Positions 16,068 through 24,506 of a stretch of DNA of 38,486 nucleotides are shown here, piece after piece. The stretch comes from Verrucomicrobia bacterium GWF2_51_19 (lineage in GTDB: Bacteria > Verrucomicrobiota > Verrucomicrobiia > Opitutales > UBA12508), in the NCBI GenBank assembly GCA_001831095.1, contig MIDP01000025.1, positions 1 to 38,486 of the forward strand. Direction: 5' to 3'. Position 1 is the first letter of the stretch. The number at the start of each line of letters is the position of its first letter. The notes beneath the pieces are model-generated. The model did no database searches. It was not told the DNA's origin and worked only from the letters and a program-made list of their open reading frames with translations. Position numbers and translations under genes: made by a program.

Positions 16068-17150
16068 ATGAATTTTTTAAAAAAAGACTCTCTGTATAGT
16101 ATTGGATTACTGGGCATTCCACTCGTCTTGTTTTCGTTGGGGCTCGTCGTGTTGTCGAGTGCAAGCCAATCCTTCATTGGGGAAAATTATTTTCTAAAGC
16201 AGATCTTGGCGTTTTTCTTGGCCGTGTTTTTCGGTACCCTTGCATTTTTCCTAAACTGGGAATACTTGCGGCGTTGGAGTCTGTTGTTCTTAATCTGCAG
16301 TTTTGCGCTGCTGTTGATCGTTTTTATTCCAGGAGTTGGGCTGAAAATCAATGGAGCGCGGCGTTGGTTTTCGTTGGGACTCTTCAATGTGCAGATTTCG
16401 GAAATGGCAAAGTTGGCCCTGGTTTTCTTCTTGGCCGACTACTTTGACAAACGACAGCGGCAATTGAGCGATTTGCGCGTTTCGTTTTTCATACCGATGG
16501 GCATTGTGGCTGCCTTTTGCGGCGTCGTGTTTGTCGAGCCAGATTTTGGAACGGCCTTTTTGCTCGGTCTCACTGGATTCAGCATGATTTTTATTATGGG
16601 AATACCGTGGCGTTATTTGATTGGAACAATTGGTCTGGGCGGCGGTGTCTTTGTTTTGGGCGTCTACCTCGACCCCATTCGCTTCAACCGCATTTTGGCG
16701 TTTTTGGACGTCGAGGGCAATAAGTTCACGACCTCATATCAACTTTGGCAAAGTTTTCTCGGATTTGCCGCAGGTGGCCCTTGGGGCGTCGGCTTGGGCA
16801 ATGGACGTCAGCAGCTCCATTTTCTTCCCGAAGCGCATACCGACTTTATTTTCCCTATTTTGAGCGAAGAACTTGGCGGATGGATCGCCTTAATTGTGGT
16901 TGTTTTGTTCGCGATATTCTTTCTGATCGGCATAATACGGCTATTTCGTCCAAAACTCTTTTATTTTCTCTTTGGATTTGGCTTGCTCTTGATGATGACT
17001 TTTCAGGCCCTCATCAACTTTGCTGTAGTGACTGGAATTGTGCCAACCAAGGGAATGGCGCTTCCATTCATCAGTTATGGGGGATCAAATCTCATGTCTG
17101 TCTGCATTGCCTTGGGAATACTTCTTTCAATCCTAAAACACGCCCGTTGA
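16068..17150 (+). CDS. ftsW: SEDS-family peptidoglycan polymerase, FtsW-like
   Basis: The 360-residue protein has about ten membrane segments and the SEDS signatures NGARRWFSLGLFNVQISEMAKLA (about 93-115), GVGLGNGRQQLHFLPEAHTDFIFPILSEELG (about 238-268) and the C-terminal FISYGGSNLMSVCIALGILLS. SEDS proteins polymerise lipid II into glycan strands with a partner class B PBP: FtsW at the division septum, RodA in elongation. GLGNGRQQLHFLPEAHTDFIF is closer to FtsW than to RodA, but no division-cluster genes flank it, so RodA cannot be excluded. It stands alone upstream of tRNA-Gly. The N-terminus is short, typical for the family's minimal form. Confidence 0.88.
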   Translation: MNFLKKDSLYSIGLLGIPLVLFSLGLVVLSSASQSFIGENYFLKQILAFFLAVFFGTLAFFLNWEYLRRWSLLFLICSFALLLIVFIPGVGLKINGARRWFSLGLFNVQISEMAKLALVFFLADYFDKRQRQLSDLRVSFFIPMGIVAAFCGVVFVEPDFGTAFLLGLTGFSMIFIMGIPWRYLIGTIGLGGGVFVLGVYLDPIRFNRILAFLDVEGNKFTTSYQLWQSFLGFAAGGPWGVGLGNGRQQLHFLPEAHTDFIFPILSEELGGWIALIVVVLFAIFFLIGIIRLFRPKLFYFLFGFGLLLMMTFQALINFAVVTGIVPTKGMALPFISYGGSNLMSVCIALGILLSILKHAR

Positions 17151-17268
17151 TGTATTTTGTCACTCTTTAAAAAAATCTTTAAAAACATAACGAAACGCTT
17201 GACAACCGCATTTAAAGCATGCAATTTTCTCTCTGCTTTTTCATTTAAAAGCGAATGTCCGTAGACGG

Positions 17269-17344
<76 letters not shown>

Positions 17345-17480
17345 TTTTTTTCATTTGAAAAATCGAGCATTTCTCGAAATGGTCACGACCTCTTTAACGA
17401 ACGCTGCACAACCGATTGCAATCCTTATTGCCTTCTCTTTTGCAGCGTTTCTTCATTAGGGGCCTTTTTAGTTGTAAAAA

Positions 17481-18251
17481 ATGGAAAACAGTAAGCCCCT
17501 CATTTCCGTCAAAAACCTCTCCAAAAGCTACGAGGGGCACAAAGTTTTAGGCAAAATCAGCGTCGACATCGAGGAGGGTGACCTCGTTTCAATCATCGGC
17601 CCGTCTGGCTGTGGAAAGTCGACCTTTTTGCGCTGCCTCAACTGCCTCGAAATCATAGACTCCGGCAGCGTCGTCATAGACAAAATTGCCCTGGAACGCA
17701 AGTCCGCCAACGAGCCCATCAGCGATGATTTTCACGACAAGGCCCACCAACTCCGGCAACATGTCGGCATGGTCTTTCAGGCCTTCAACCTCTTTCCACA
17801 TAAGACACTGCTACAGAACGTCATGCTGGGTCCTCTCGTCGTCAAAAAAGAAAAACCGGACATCGTCGAGGAAAAGGCGCGGCATCTCTTGCGCAAAGTC
17901 GGTCTGTCTCACTTTGCCGAACGTTACCCAGAGAGCGTTTCCGGCGGTCAACGACAGCGGGCGGCCATCGCGCGTGCCCTGGCGATGAACCCCAAAGTTA
18001 TGCTCTACGACGAGCCTACATCATCGATCGACCCCGAGATGGTTGACGAAGTTTTACAGGTCATGCGCGACCTCGACAAAGAAGGCATGACACAGCTCAT
18101 CGTCACGCACGAAATGAAGTTCGCCCGCGATGCCTCGGACTACATTATTTACATGGAACACGGCGAGTTTATCGAGATTTCTGACGAGGATGAGATCTTT
18201 ATAGCCCCCAAGGATGAGCGCACTAGGCGGTTTCTACGCAACTTTATGTAA
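17481..18251 (+). CDS. glnQ: polar amino-acid ABC transporter ATP-binding protein (GlnQ-like)
   Basis: The 256-residue ATPase has Walker A GPSGCGKST near residues 40-48, a Q-loop (GMVFQAFNLFPHKT), the signature VSGGQRQR, Walker B VMLYDEPTSSID and the H-loop (IVTHEMKFARD). The QAFNLFPHKTLLQNVMLGP segment and the EMKFARD end are typical of the polar amino-acid (GlnQ/HisP/ArtP) subfamily. It powers import, very probably with the binding-protein/permease fusion encoded next at 18533, although a 281-bp interval with a family A element separates them. The extra residues near 70-90 (ERKSANEPISDDFHDKAHQ) lengthen the loop before the Q-loop. The stop codon TAA is the first triplet of that element. Confidence 0.93.
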   Translation: MENSKPLISVKNLSKSYEGHKVLGKISVDIEEGDLVSIIGPSGCGKSTFLRCLNCLEIIDSGSVVIDKIALERKSANEPISDDFHDKAHQLRQHVGMVFQAFNLFPHKTLLQNVMLGPLVVKKEKPDIVEEKARHLLRKVGLSHFAERYPESVSGGQRQRAAIARALAMNPKVMLYDEPTSSIDPEMVDEVLQVMRDLDKEGMTQLIVTHEMKFARDASDYIIYMEHGEFIEISDEDEIFIAPKDERTRRFLRNFM

Positions 18252-18440
18252 AAGACCTATGCAAAATGCCGTGAAAACTCGTTTCGCGCTGGGGGCAGCG
18301 GCCCCCGTACCCCCTAGGATGCTCACGCATCCACTTTTAAAAGTGGATACGCAGTATCCAAGGGTGCAGGGCCAGCCCTGCCGCTACGGCAGATCGTACT
18401 CGCGCAAAGCCAAGCTTTGACGACATTTTTCATAGGTCTT
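18252..18440. repeat. family A element with an expanded hairpin-rich centre, copy A2
   Basis: The ends AAGACCTATGCAAAATG (18252) and CATAGGTCTT (to 18440) and the inner blocks CTCGTTTCGCGC and GCGCAAAGCCAAGCTTTGAC match A1. About 60 extra bases replace the simple loop. They contain several perfect small palindromes: ATCCACTTTTAAAAGTGGAT, GGATGC/GCATCC, TGGATAC/GTATCCA and CAGGGC/GCCCTG. It starts one base after the glnQ stop. Confidence 0.92.
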
Positions 18441-18532
18441 TTAACTACTTATTCATTATGCAATTTATATAAGAAACCTTTCGCCCAAGGTTATGTAATT
18501 ATTGATTTTTCAAAATTAAATTTCGAGCAAAG

Positions 18533-20062
18533 ATGATAAAAAAAATACTTTTATTAGGTGGCGTTTTTACCGCTTCGCTCTTCGGGGCGATGGATGCAAG
18601 CACGCTCTATTGGGCTTCTGATGCGGAGAGCGACGCGCCGTACATCTTTCACGACATCAATGATTACGAAAAGATCATCGGCTTTGAGGTGGAAATTGTC
18701 GATTCGATCGCCCAGAAAATCGGCAAAAAGACCGTCTTTGTTCAGAACGATTGGGACTCCATTATCGCGGGTCTGCAGCGCGGTCATCTGTATGACATCG
18801 CCATCAACGGCATCGACGTGACGCCCGATAAACAACGCTTTGTCAATTTTTCCATTCCGTATTACATCACCTATTACCAACTCGTGGTGCGGGCAGACAA
18901 CAAGAGTATCCATTCCCTCGCCGACTGTGCAGGAAAGTCGGTGGGCACATTGAAGTGTTCCAATGCTTATCAATACTTGGAGGAGGTTGGCAATGTCGAC
19001 ATTCGTGACTACACCAGCGAAGTCAACGGCTTTTCAGACCTCAAAATTGGCCGCATTGACGCCGTCCTCTTCGAGGCGCCCATCGACCTCTTTTACGCTG
19101 AACCCGACACGTCCCTCAAAAAGACAGGTGGGCCCATTGGCAAGATCCAGTACGCCATTGCCGTTCGTAAGGATGACAAATTGCTGCTCTCTCAGATCAA
19201 CCGCAGCCTCTACACGATGCAGCACAACGGCGAATTGCGAAAAATTCTGGAGCGTTGGAAGCTCTGGAACCCCTACACTGCCGCCTACCTCAATGATTAC
19301 TCTACGGTCGTCATCGAGCCCGATGGCTACAACGACTTTCTCAATTGTTTTTACAAAAACATCTCGTGGGCGGAACGTTTTGAGCGCTACTTTGGCGCCT
19401 GGCCATTCCTCCTCGACGCTGCCTGGATGACAATGAAGTTGTCCTTTGTCTCCATGATTTTCGCCATATCGCTCGGTTTCTTTATAGCCATTATTCGCGT
19501 CTATGGACCTATGCCGATCCAGCTGTTGTCAATGCTCTACATTGAGATTGTACGAGGCACGCCGCTGCTCATTCAGATGCTCTTTATTTTTTATGGACTG
19601 CCACTGATTGGGGTTGAGTTTTCGCCATTCGTTGCTGGGATTCTCGCCCTGGGCATCAATTACTCTGCCTACGAAGCCGAAAATTACCGTGCCGGCCTGC
19701 TCTCCGTTCACCGAGGCCAGATGGAAGCCGCCCGAGCCCTCGGCATGACTCACAATCAGGCACTCCGCTATGTCATCATTCCACAGGCCATTCGCTTTGT
19801 CATTCCGCCCGTGACTAACGACTTTATCTCTCTATTGAAGGACTCATCTCTCGTCTCCGTCATCACGATTGTCGAACTGACGAAGGCCTACCAACAGCTC
19901 ACAACCAACCATTACGACTATTTTGGCATGGGCATTCTCGTGGCCGCTGTCTACCTCCTGCTCGGCCTTCCCTTTGTCCGCTTCTCTCGCTGGGCCGAAA
20001 AGCGCCTCACATACCGCTACATGCGGCATAAGGCGTTGGAGAAAAAGAAGATCATCTTTTAA
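18533..20062 (+). CDS. fused substrate-binding protein and permease of a polar amino-acid ABC transporter
   Basis: The 509-residue product joins two transporter parts. Residues 1-20 form a signal peptide or first anchor (MIKKILLLGGVFTASLFGAM). Residues about 25-260 are a family-3 solute-binding domain (YEKIIGFEVEIVDSIAQKIGKKTVFVQNDWDSIIAGL, DIAINGIDVTPDKQRFVNFS, GKSVGTLKCSNAYQYL). From about 285 there is a multi-spanning permease with the EAA motif YRAGLLSVHRGQMEAARALGM, then RYVIIPQAIRFVIPPVTNDFISLLKDSSL. This GlnP-type fusion tethers the binding domain to the outer face of the membrane. The ATPase partner is most likely the gene at 17481. Substrates of this family are glutamine, glutamate, arginine and related amino acids; which applies here is unknown. 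The fusion reads through without frameshift. Confidence 0.94.
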   Translation: MIKKILLLGGVFTASLFGAMDASTLYWASDAESDAPYIFHDINDYEKIIGFEVEIVDSIAQKIGKKTVFVQNDWDSIIAGLQRGHLYDIAINGIDVTPDKQRFVNFSIPYYITYYQLVVRADNKSIHSLADCAGKSVGTLKCSNAYQYLEEVGNVDIRDYTSEVNGFSDLKIGRIDAVLFEAPIDLFYAEPDTSLKKTGGPIGKIQYAIAVRKDDKLLLSQINRSLYTMQHNGELRKILERWKLWNPYTAAYLNDYSTVVIEPDGYNDFLNCFYKNISWAERFERYFGAWPFLLDAAWMTMKLSFVSMIFAISLGFFIAIIRVYGPMPIQLLSMLYIEIVRGTPLLIQMLFIFYGLPLIGVEFSPFVAGILALGINYSAYEAENYRAGLLSVHRGQMEAARALGMTHNQALRYVIIPQAIRFVIPPVTNDFISLLKDSSLVSVITIVELTKAYQQLTTNHYDYFGMGILVAAVYLLLGLPFVRFSRWAEKRLTYRYMRHKALEKKKIIF

Positions 20063-20066
20063 CGGT

Positions 20067-20311
20067 AAGACCGGTGTAAAATGGATGCAAAAATGTGGCT
20101 TTGCGCGAGTACGATTTGCCGTAATAGCAGCGTTATCCATCCGGATTCGCCAATTTCTTTTGCGAAATATAAAAATGCATGCATTTTTGTGTTTCGCTTT
20201 AAAAGTTTTTTGGAGAGGGGGTCGGGGAGAGACTTTTTTTCAAAAAAGTCTTTCCCCGTGGCCAGTCGACGGAGCGCGAAACGCATTTTGGCGCCATTTT
20301 ACACCGGTCTT
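20067..20311. repeat. composite element: inverted family A copy carrying a family C insert
   Basis: Perfect 18-bp ends AAGACCGGTGTAAAATGG (20067-20084) and CCATTTTACACCGGTCTT (20294-20311) enclose the family A inner blocks in reverse order (GGCTTTGCGCGAG on the left, GCGCGAAACGC on the right). This copy therefore lies opposite to A1. Its loop contains the family C hairpin at 20188-20258. It starts five bases after the permease stop and ends two bases from the CCA end of tRNA-Leu on the other strand, so it sits where transcripts converge. Confidence 0.88.
20188..20258. repeat. family C hairpin repeat, copy 1 (nested)
   Basis: TGTGTTTCGCTTTAAAAG opens the repeat, followed by TTTTTTGGAGAGGGGG. 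A hairpin of GGGGAGAGACTTTTTT against AAAAAGTCTTTCCCC closes it. The first 30 bases resemble those at 37716, and in both places a purine-rich GGGGA(A/G)A stem follows. It appears inserted in the loop of the family A element. Confidence 0.65.
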
Positions 20312-20312
20312 T

Positions 20313-20397
20313 TGGTGCCTGGGAAGGGACTTGAACCCTTACACTTTACAGTACTAGATCCTAAGTCTAGCGCGTCTGCCAATTCCGCCACCCAGGC
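20313..20397 (-). tRNA. tRNA-Leu (UAG)
   Basis: Read on the minus strand from 20397, the acceptor GCCTGGG pairs with CCCAGGC and the D arm is GGCGGAATTGGCAGACGC. The anticodon stem CTAGA/TCTAG holds CTTAGGA (anticodon TAG). There is a long variable arm, a T arm GGGTTCAAGTCCC, and an encoded CCA at 20315-20313. The 85-base length is typical of class II tRNA-Leu. Confidence 0.97.
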
Positions 20398-20418
20398 ATT
20401 TTGCGAGTATCTGAAATA

Positions 20419-20446
20419 TTTATGGCGAGCTTTTGGTCTCTGTCGA
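20419..20446 (-). promoter_or_regulatory. putative tRNA-Leu promoter
   Basis: On the minus strand TCGACA (20446-20441) and CATAAA (20424-20419) are 16 bp apart, about 22 bases before the tRNA 5' end. Confidence 0.4.
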
Positions 20447-20505
20447 GCTTAAAAGCCTTTGAAATCTGATGATTAGGAGGGTATGTTTTGCAAATGCCTT
20501 CGCTG

Positions 20506-20518
20506 TTGACAATTGTCA
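20506..20518 (+). promoter_or_regulatory. alaS -35 hexamer inside a 12-bp palindrome
   Basis: A perfect TTGACA (20506-20511) overlaps the perfect palindrome TGACAATTGTCA (20507-20518). The -10 is not obvious; TCGTAT at 18-bp spacing is the best candidate. A palindrome covering a -35 is a plausible operator, but a 12-bp AT-centred one can arise by chance. Confidence 0.35.
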
Positions 20519-20554
20519 TTTAAAGGCCATCGTATCTTGAGCACAAGGAAAAGT

Positions 20555-23230
20555 ATGCAATCCGTCGATATTCGCCAATCGTATTTAGACTTTTTTAAAG
20601 AGAAAGGGCACGTGATTGTGCCGTCGTCATCACTGTTGCCCGATGCCCCCAATTTGCTGTTTACGAATTCGGGCATGAATCAGTTTGTTCCGTACTTTTT
20701 GGGCGAAAGAAAGGCCCCGTATCCGTCTGCTGCAGACACCCAAAAGTGCATTCGGGCGGGCGGTAAGCACAACGACCTCGAAGATGTCGGCTTCGACACT
20801 TACCACCAGACTTTTTTCGAAATGCTGGGCAATTGGTCATTCGGCGATTATTTTAAAAAAGAGGCGATCGCGTGGGCCTGGGAATTACTCACAAAGCGTT
20901 GGGGATTTCCCAAAGAGCGTCTCTATGCGACTGTCTACAACCCCGGCAATGGCGAACCCTCTTGCTTTGACCAAGAGGCCTATGACCTCTGGACGGCGAT
21001 CTTTGAAAAAGAGGGCATGGATCCCAACAAGCACATCCATCGTTTTGGTCGCAAAGACAATTTTTGGATGATGGGAGAAACGGGTCCTTGCGGCCCCTGC
21101 AGCGAGATTCACATCGACTTGACGCCCAATGGAGACACAGCGGGCGCCCTCGTCAACCAGAGTTCGCCGTACTGCATCGAAATTTGGAACCTCGTCTTCA
21201 TCCAATTCAACGCCGAAAGCAATGGCACCTTTATCCCACTCAAGGAAAAACACGTTGACACCGGCATGGGCTTTGAGCGCGTGGCAGGCATTTTGGCGAC
21301 CACAAAGCATTTTAAGGATTTTTCGCAAAAGCCATCGAACTACAACAGCGACCTCTTTACCTTCATTTTTGACGCCATTTCCCGCATGACAGGCACGCGC
21401 TACACGAGAACCCTGCCAGAGGACCGCGACAACCTATCGCATGCCGAGTACATGGACTGCGCCTATCGCGTCATCGCGGACCACATTCGGACGCTCAGTT
21501 TTTCGATCGCCGACGGCATTCTGCCTGGCAACGAGGGCCGAAATTACGTCCTGCGCCGCATCCTTCGTCGGGCCATTCTCTTCGGCAAGAAGTTGAACTT
21601 GCCACACGGATTCTTTGCAAAACTCGTACCGCCGCTCGTCGACAAGATGTGTCCGTTCTTTCCCGAGCTCCGTGAACAGGAAGCAACGATCCAAACCGTG
21701 ATTGCCCGTGAAGAGCAAGCATTCGAGCGCACACTCGACCGCGGATTGGCCCTGTTGGACAAAATGACAGCCCACACGAGCGTCCTGTCGGGTGCCGACC
21801 TCTTCACGCTCTACGACACATACGGCTTTCCAGTGGACCTCACACAACTCATCGCGAAGGAGCGCAAATTGAGCCTCGACATTGAGGGCTTTGAGCGCGA
21901 GATGGACAAACAGCGAGAGCGCGCCCGACTCTCTCAGAAAAAGACGGCCGTCAAACTGGCCGAGGCAGCCACGTCGGAAAAGACTGTCTTTGTCGGCTAC
22001 GATTCGAACAACTTGGGCGAAGTAAAGGCAACACTCTTGCACGTGATTTCCAAGCCAGAGGCCACTTACCTGATCTTTGACCGCACGCCCTTTTACGGCG
22101 AAATGGGCGGCCAGACTGGCGACACAGGCAGCGTTCGCATCGCGGGACAGGAGTTTATGGTCATCGATACCCAGCGCGACGAGCATGAACATTTTCTGCA
22201 CAGTATCAGCGTCGGGAAAGAAGACATTGCGGCCCTCATCGGCCAAGAGGCAACGCTCTCCGTCGACATCGACCGCCGGAGACGCATTCAGCGCCATCAT
22301 ACCGCCACACACCTCCTCCATTGGGCACTCAGAAAGGTTTTGGGAAAACACGTACGTCAGGCAGGCTCGCTCGTTACCCCCGATTACCTGCGTTTCGACT
22401 TCTCTCACTTCGAAGGCCTTTCGCCCCTCCAAATTCGAGAGGCCGAAGCCCTCTGTAATGCTCAAATCCTGCTAAACACGCTCGTTACCGGCGAGGAAAT
22501 GGCTTTTGAAAAGAAGCCCGAGCACTGCATTGCTCTCTTCGGCGAAAAATACGGCTCGAAGGTACGCGTCGTCGACATCGGTGGCTATTCAACTGAGCTC
22601 TGTGGCGGTACACACGTCACGCAGACTGGCGATATTGGCCTGATTAAGGTTGTCCAAGAGAGCGCCATCGCATCAGGCACACGCCGCATTGAGGCCGTTT
22701 GCGGAGAGAGCGCCCTGGATCTGCTCACGGAAAACTTTAACCAGTTACACGCCCTATCACAGGTCCTCTCTTGCCACAAGGATGAGCTCGAACAGCGCCT
22801 CCAGGGCCTGTTACAGCAAAACAAGGACCTCCAAAAACGCCTGCGGGGATTCGAACAACAAAATGCCCTCTCACAGCTCGATGATCTCGTTCAACACACA
22901 AAGAGTGTCGACGGGCTGTTCTGGATTGGAGGCGTTGTACAGGTCGACAAGCCCGAAGATCTACGCGGGCTGGCTCTCCAGATTTCCAAAAAAGTTCCAG
23001 ACAGCGTTGTCGTCTTGGGTGCCACTTTTGAAGATAAGTGCAACCTCGTCGCCCTCTGCTCCGAAAAGGCCATTCTCAAAGGCTATAAGGCTGGCATTAT
23101 TATTGAAAAATGCTGCAAAAAACTCGATGGGAAAGGCGGCGGCAAGCCGGATTTTGCCATGGGAGGCGCCAAGAAAACACAACAATTAAAACACATTATT
23201 GATGAGAGTTGTAACCTGGTCTCGGGATAA
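20555..23230 (+). CDS. alaS: alanyl-tRNA synthetase
   Basis: AlaRS charges tRNA-Ala in the cytoplasm and edits misacylated Ser/Gly. From the ATG at 20555 (preceded by AAGGA at a proper distance; a TTG 14 codons upstream is unlikely) it has 891 residues, normal for the family. The class II catalytic core is at the N-terminus (SVDIRQSYLDFFKEKGH, SSSLLPDAPNLLFTNSGMNQF, GETGPCGPCSEIH). The editing-domain zinc motifs are HHTATH (about 581-586) and CGGTH (about 683-687). A C-terminal coiled coil (about 745-785, QRLQGLLQQNKDLQKRL) and the C-Ala domain ending GKGGGKPDFAMGGAK follow. All expected motifs are present. Its last 29 bases overlap the next gene, which suggests coupled expression of an unrelated envelope gene. 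Confidence 0.98.
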   Translation: MQSVDIRQSYLDFFKEKGHVIVPSSSLLPDAPNLLFTNSGMNQFVPYFLGERKAPYPSAADTQKCIRAGGKHNDLEDVGFDTYHQTFFEMLGNWSFGDYFKKEAIAWAWELLTKRWGFPKERLYATVYNPGNGEPSCFDQEAYDLWTAIFEKEGMDPNKHIHRFGRKDNFWMMGETGPCGPCSEIHIDLTPNGDTAGALVNQSSPYCIEIWNLVFIQFNAESNGTFIPLKEKHVDTGMGFERVAGILATTKHFKDFSQKPSNYNSDLFTFIFDAISRMTGTRYTRTLPEDRDNLSHAEYMDCAYRVIADHIRTLSFSIADGILPGNEGRNYVLRRILRRAILFGKKLNLPHGFFAKLVPPLVDKMCPFFPELREQEATIQTVIAREEQAFERTLDRGLALLDKMTAHTSVLSGADLFTLYDTYGFPVDLTQLIAKERKLSLDIEGFEREMDKQRERARLSQKKTAVKLAEAATSEKTVFVGYDSNNLGEVKATLLHVISKPEATYLIFDRTPFYGEMGGQTGDTGSVRIAGQEFMVIDTQRDEHEHFLHSISVGKEDIAALIGQEATLSVDIDRRRRIQRHHTATHLLHWALRKVLGKHVRQAGSLVTPDYLRFDFSHFEGLSPLQIREAEALCNAQILLNTLVTGEEMAFEKKPEHCIALFGEKYGSKVRVVDIGGYSTELCGGTHVTQTGDIGLIKVVQESAIASGTRRIEAVCGESALDLLTENFNQLHALSQVLSCHKDELEQRLQGLLQQNKDLQKRLRGFEQQNALSQLDDLVQHTKSVDGLFWIGGVVQVDKPEDLRGLALQISKKVPDSVVVLGATFEDKCNLVALCSEKAILKGYKAGIIIEKCCKKLDGKGGGKPDFAMGGAKKTQQLKHIIDESCNLVSG

Positions 23231-24362
23231 ACTTTTGAGCGGAGCTTTCCTCGTTTGCGCTTTCGGAACGGGCGTCAGTTTTCCACTCTTTAAAGCCCCA
23301 ACAAACATCTTTTTCTACACATTGATCGTCTTGGCCCTGTTCGACAAGGCCATTCGATCGCAGCTTTCGGCAACCCTGCAAAATAGAACGGTCCAAGTCG
23401 GCTTTCTGCTCGTTGGCCTGTTTCTCATCGGTCTCGCCTACAGCCCAGTCTCGTTCGAGTACAGCTTTCGCGTGTTTCTAAAATACCTGCGATTCGAGCT
23501 GCCCATTGTACTCATTCCGTTTTTCAGCCGAGAACGACACGTGCGTGCCTTCTTTTACGGCCTCGCTGCGAGCATCTTTTTGATGCTCTTTACGCTCTTT
23601 GGCAATTGGCACCCACAGGTCATTAATCCCATCTATGCCAGCTTCATTTGGGCCACCTTTTTTTCTATCTGCCTGGTCCTCTTCCTGAATGGCAACAACT
23701 GGGTGCTGATCCCAATGGCGGCGATTGGCTATACTTTATTATTCCAAATCCAACAGCGAACGGGACTGATCATTCTCGAGGCCAATGTGGTGTGCATCAC
23801 GGCCATCTATGCCTTTTTTCGACGCGAATGGAGGCGGCCTGTTATCGTCTGCGTGCTGTTTTTGGGCGTGCCATTTGTCATGCAGAAAAAAGTTCCCGCG
23901 GCCGACATTATCAAAAGAGAAGTGGCCGACATTATTCAAAAAAAACCGCAATTAAACTCCTGGGGATATCGTCTGGAATTTATTAAAAACGGTGTCAAAC
24001 TTTGGAAAGAGGCACCGGTATTTGGCCACGGCACTGGTAGCTATGCGACTTTATCTCGCAATCACAATTATCCATATATAAGGGACACCGATGAGCCCAA
24101 CCCGCACAACGAGTACATCCACATTATCGTGGAGCTCGGCCTCGTCGGCCTGTTGACCTTCTTGTTGTGGCAAGCGACGCTTTTTGTAGGTTTTGGCCAG
24201 CGCACATTTGAAAGCAAGCTGATGCTGTGCGCCTTTATGATCTCCTTAATGATGGGGCTATTTTCGGACTCGATGTTTTTCCTCAACTCCACTCGCGACT
24301 TTATCTTCGCGATGGTCGCTGTTTTTCAAACACCGTTCTTGTCAGGAAAGACCGTTAAGTAG
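23202..24362 (+). CDS. O-antigen ligase/polymerase-like membrane protein (Wzy_C family)
   Basis: The 386-residue protein has about ten membrane segments and, near residues 270-330, a large outer loop with FGHGTGSYATLSR followed by DEPNPHNEYIHIIVELGLVGLLTFLLW. The PHNEYI motif with its preceding Gly-rich turn is the hallmark of WaaL/Wzy_C enzymes, which join or polymerise undecaprenyl-linked glycans on the periplasmic face (O-antigen ligation to lipid A-core, or protein O-glycosylation in PglL types). Which acceptor is used cannot be read. Its ATG at 23202 lies inside the end of alaS in another frame; a TTG one codon earlier is possible. The gene fits with the CMP-sugar operon 1.1 kb downstream on the opposite strand as part of surface-glycan synthesis. 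Confidence 0.85.
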   Translation: MRVVTWSRDKLLSGAFLVCAFGTGVSFPLFKAPTNIFFYTLIVLALFDKAIRSQLSATLQNRTVQVGFLLVGLFLIGLAYSPVSFEYSFRVFLKYLRFELPIVLIPFFSRERHVRAFFYGLAASIFLMLFTLFGNWHPQVINPIYASFIWATFFSICLVLFLNGNNWVLIPMAAIGYTLLFQIQQRTGLIILEANVVCITAIYAFFRREWRRPVIVCVLFLGVPFVMQKKVPAADIIKREVADIIQKKPQLNSWGYRLEFIKNGVKLWKEAPVFGHGTGSYATLSRNHNYPYIRDTDEPNPHNEYIHIIVELGLVGLLTFLLWQATLFVGFGQRTFESKLMLCAFMISLMMGLFSDSMFFLNSTRDFIFAMVAVFQTPFLSGKTVK

Positions 24363-24382
24363 ATGCGGCTTACATCGGTATA

Positions 24383-24458
24383 TGGCGGGGAAGAAGGGAG
24401 TCGAACCCTTGACCTTCGGCTTAGAAGGCCGCTGCTCTATCCACTGAGCTACTCCCCC
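24383..24458 (-). tRNA. tRNA-Arg (UCU)
   Basis: Minus-strand cloverleaf from 24458: the acceptor GGGGGAG pairs with CTTCCCC with one G-U, the D arm is AGCTCAGTGGATAGAGC, and the anticodon loop TTCTAAG (anticodon TCT) lies in a CGGCC/GGCCG-type stem. The T arm is AAGGGTTCGACTCCCTT, and CCA is encoded at 24385-24383. It lies 21 bases after the dehydrogenase stop codon on the same strand. Confidence 0.97.
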
Positions 24459-24475
24459 ATACAATAAAACGAGTT

Positions 24476-24506
24476 CTTATCAAAGAGATTGCTGGAATTC
24501 TGTCAA
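24476..24506 (-). promoter_or_regulatory. putative tRNA-Arg promoter inside the end of the dehydrogenase gene
   Basis: A perfect TTGACA (24506-24501) lies in the last codons of the dehydrogenase gene, followed after 19 bp by GATAAG (24481-24476), with TTGATA at 17 bp as an alternative -10. The tRNA starts about 18 bases further on. Confidence 0.45.

Noticed and set aside
17400-17449. AACGCTGCA / TGCAGCGTT inverted repeat upstream of glnQ as a terminator or riboswitch
   Set aside because: The 32-base loop has no recognised conserved core and no T-run follows. I could not support a specific function.
21434-22465. 343-codon minus-strand frame inside alaS
   Set aside because: Shadow of the alaS codon bias; alaS motifs are intact through the whole stretch.
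20555-23230. TTG at 20513 as the alaS start
   Set aside because: It would place the -35 hexamer and palindrome at the start codon and adds 14 non-conserved residues. The ATG at 20555 has a proper AAGGA.
24383-24458. tRNA-Arg as an integration site for a mobile island
   Set aside because: No integrase, no repeated tRNA 3' end and no change of composition beside the gene.
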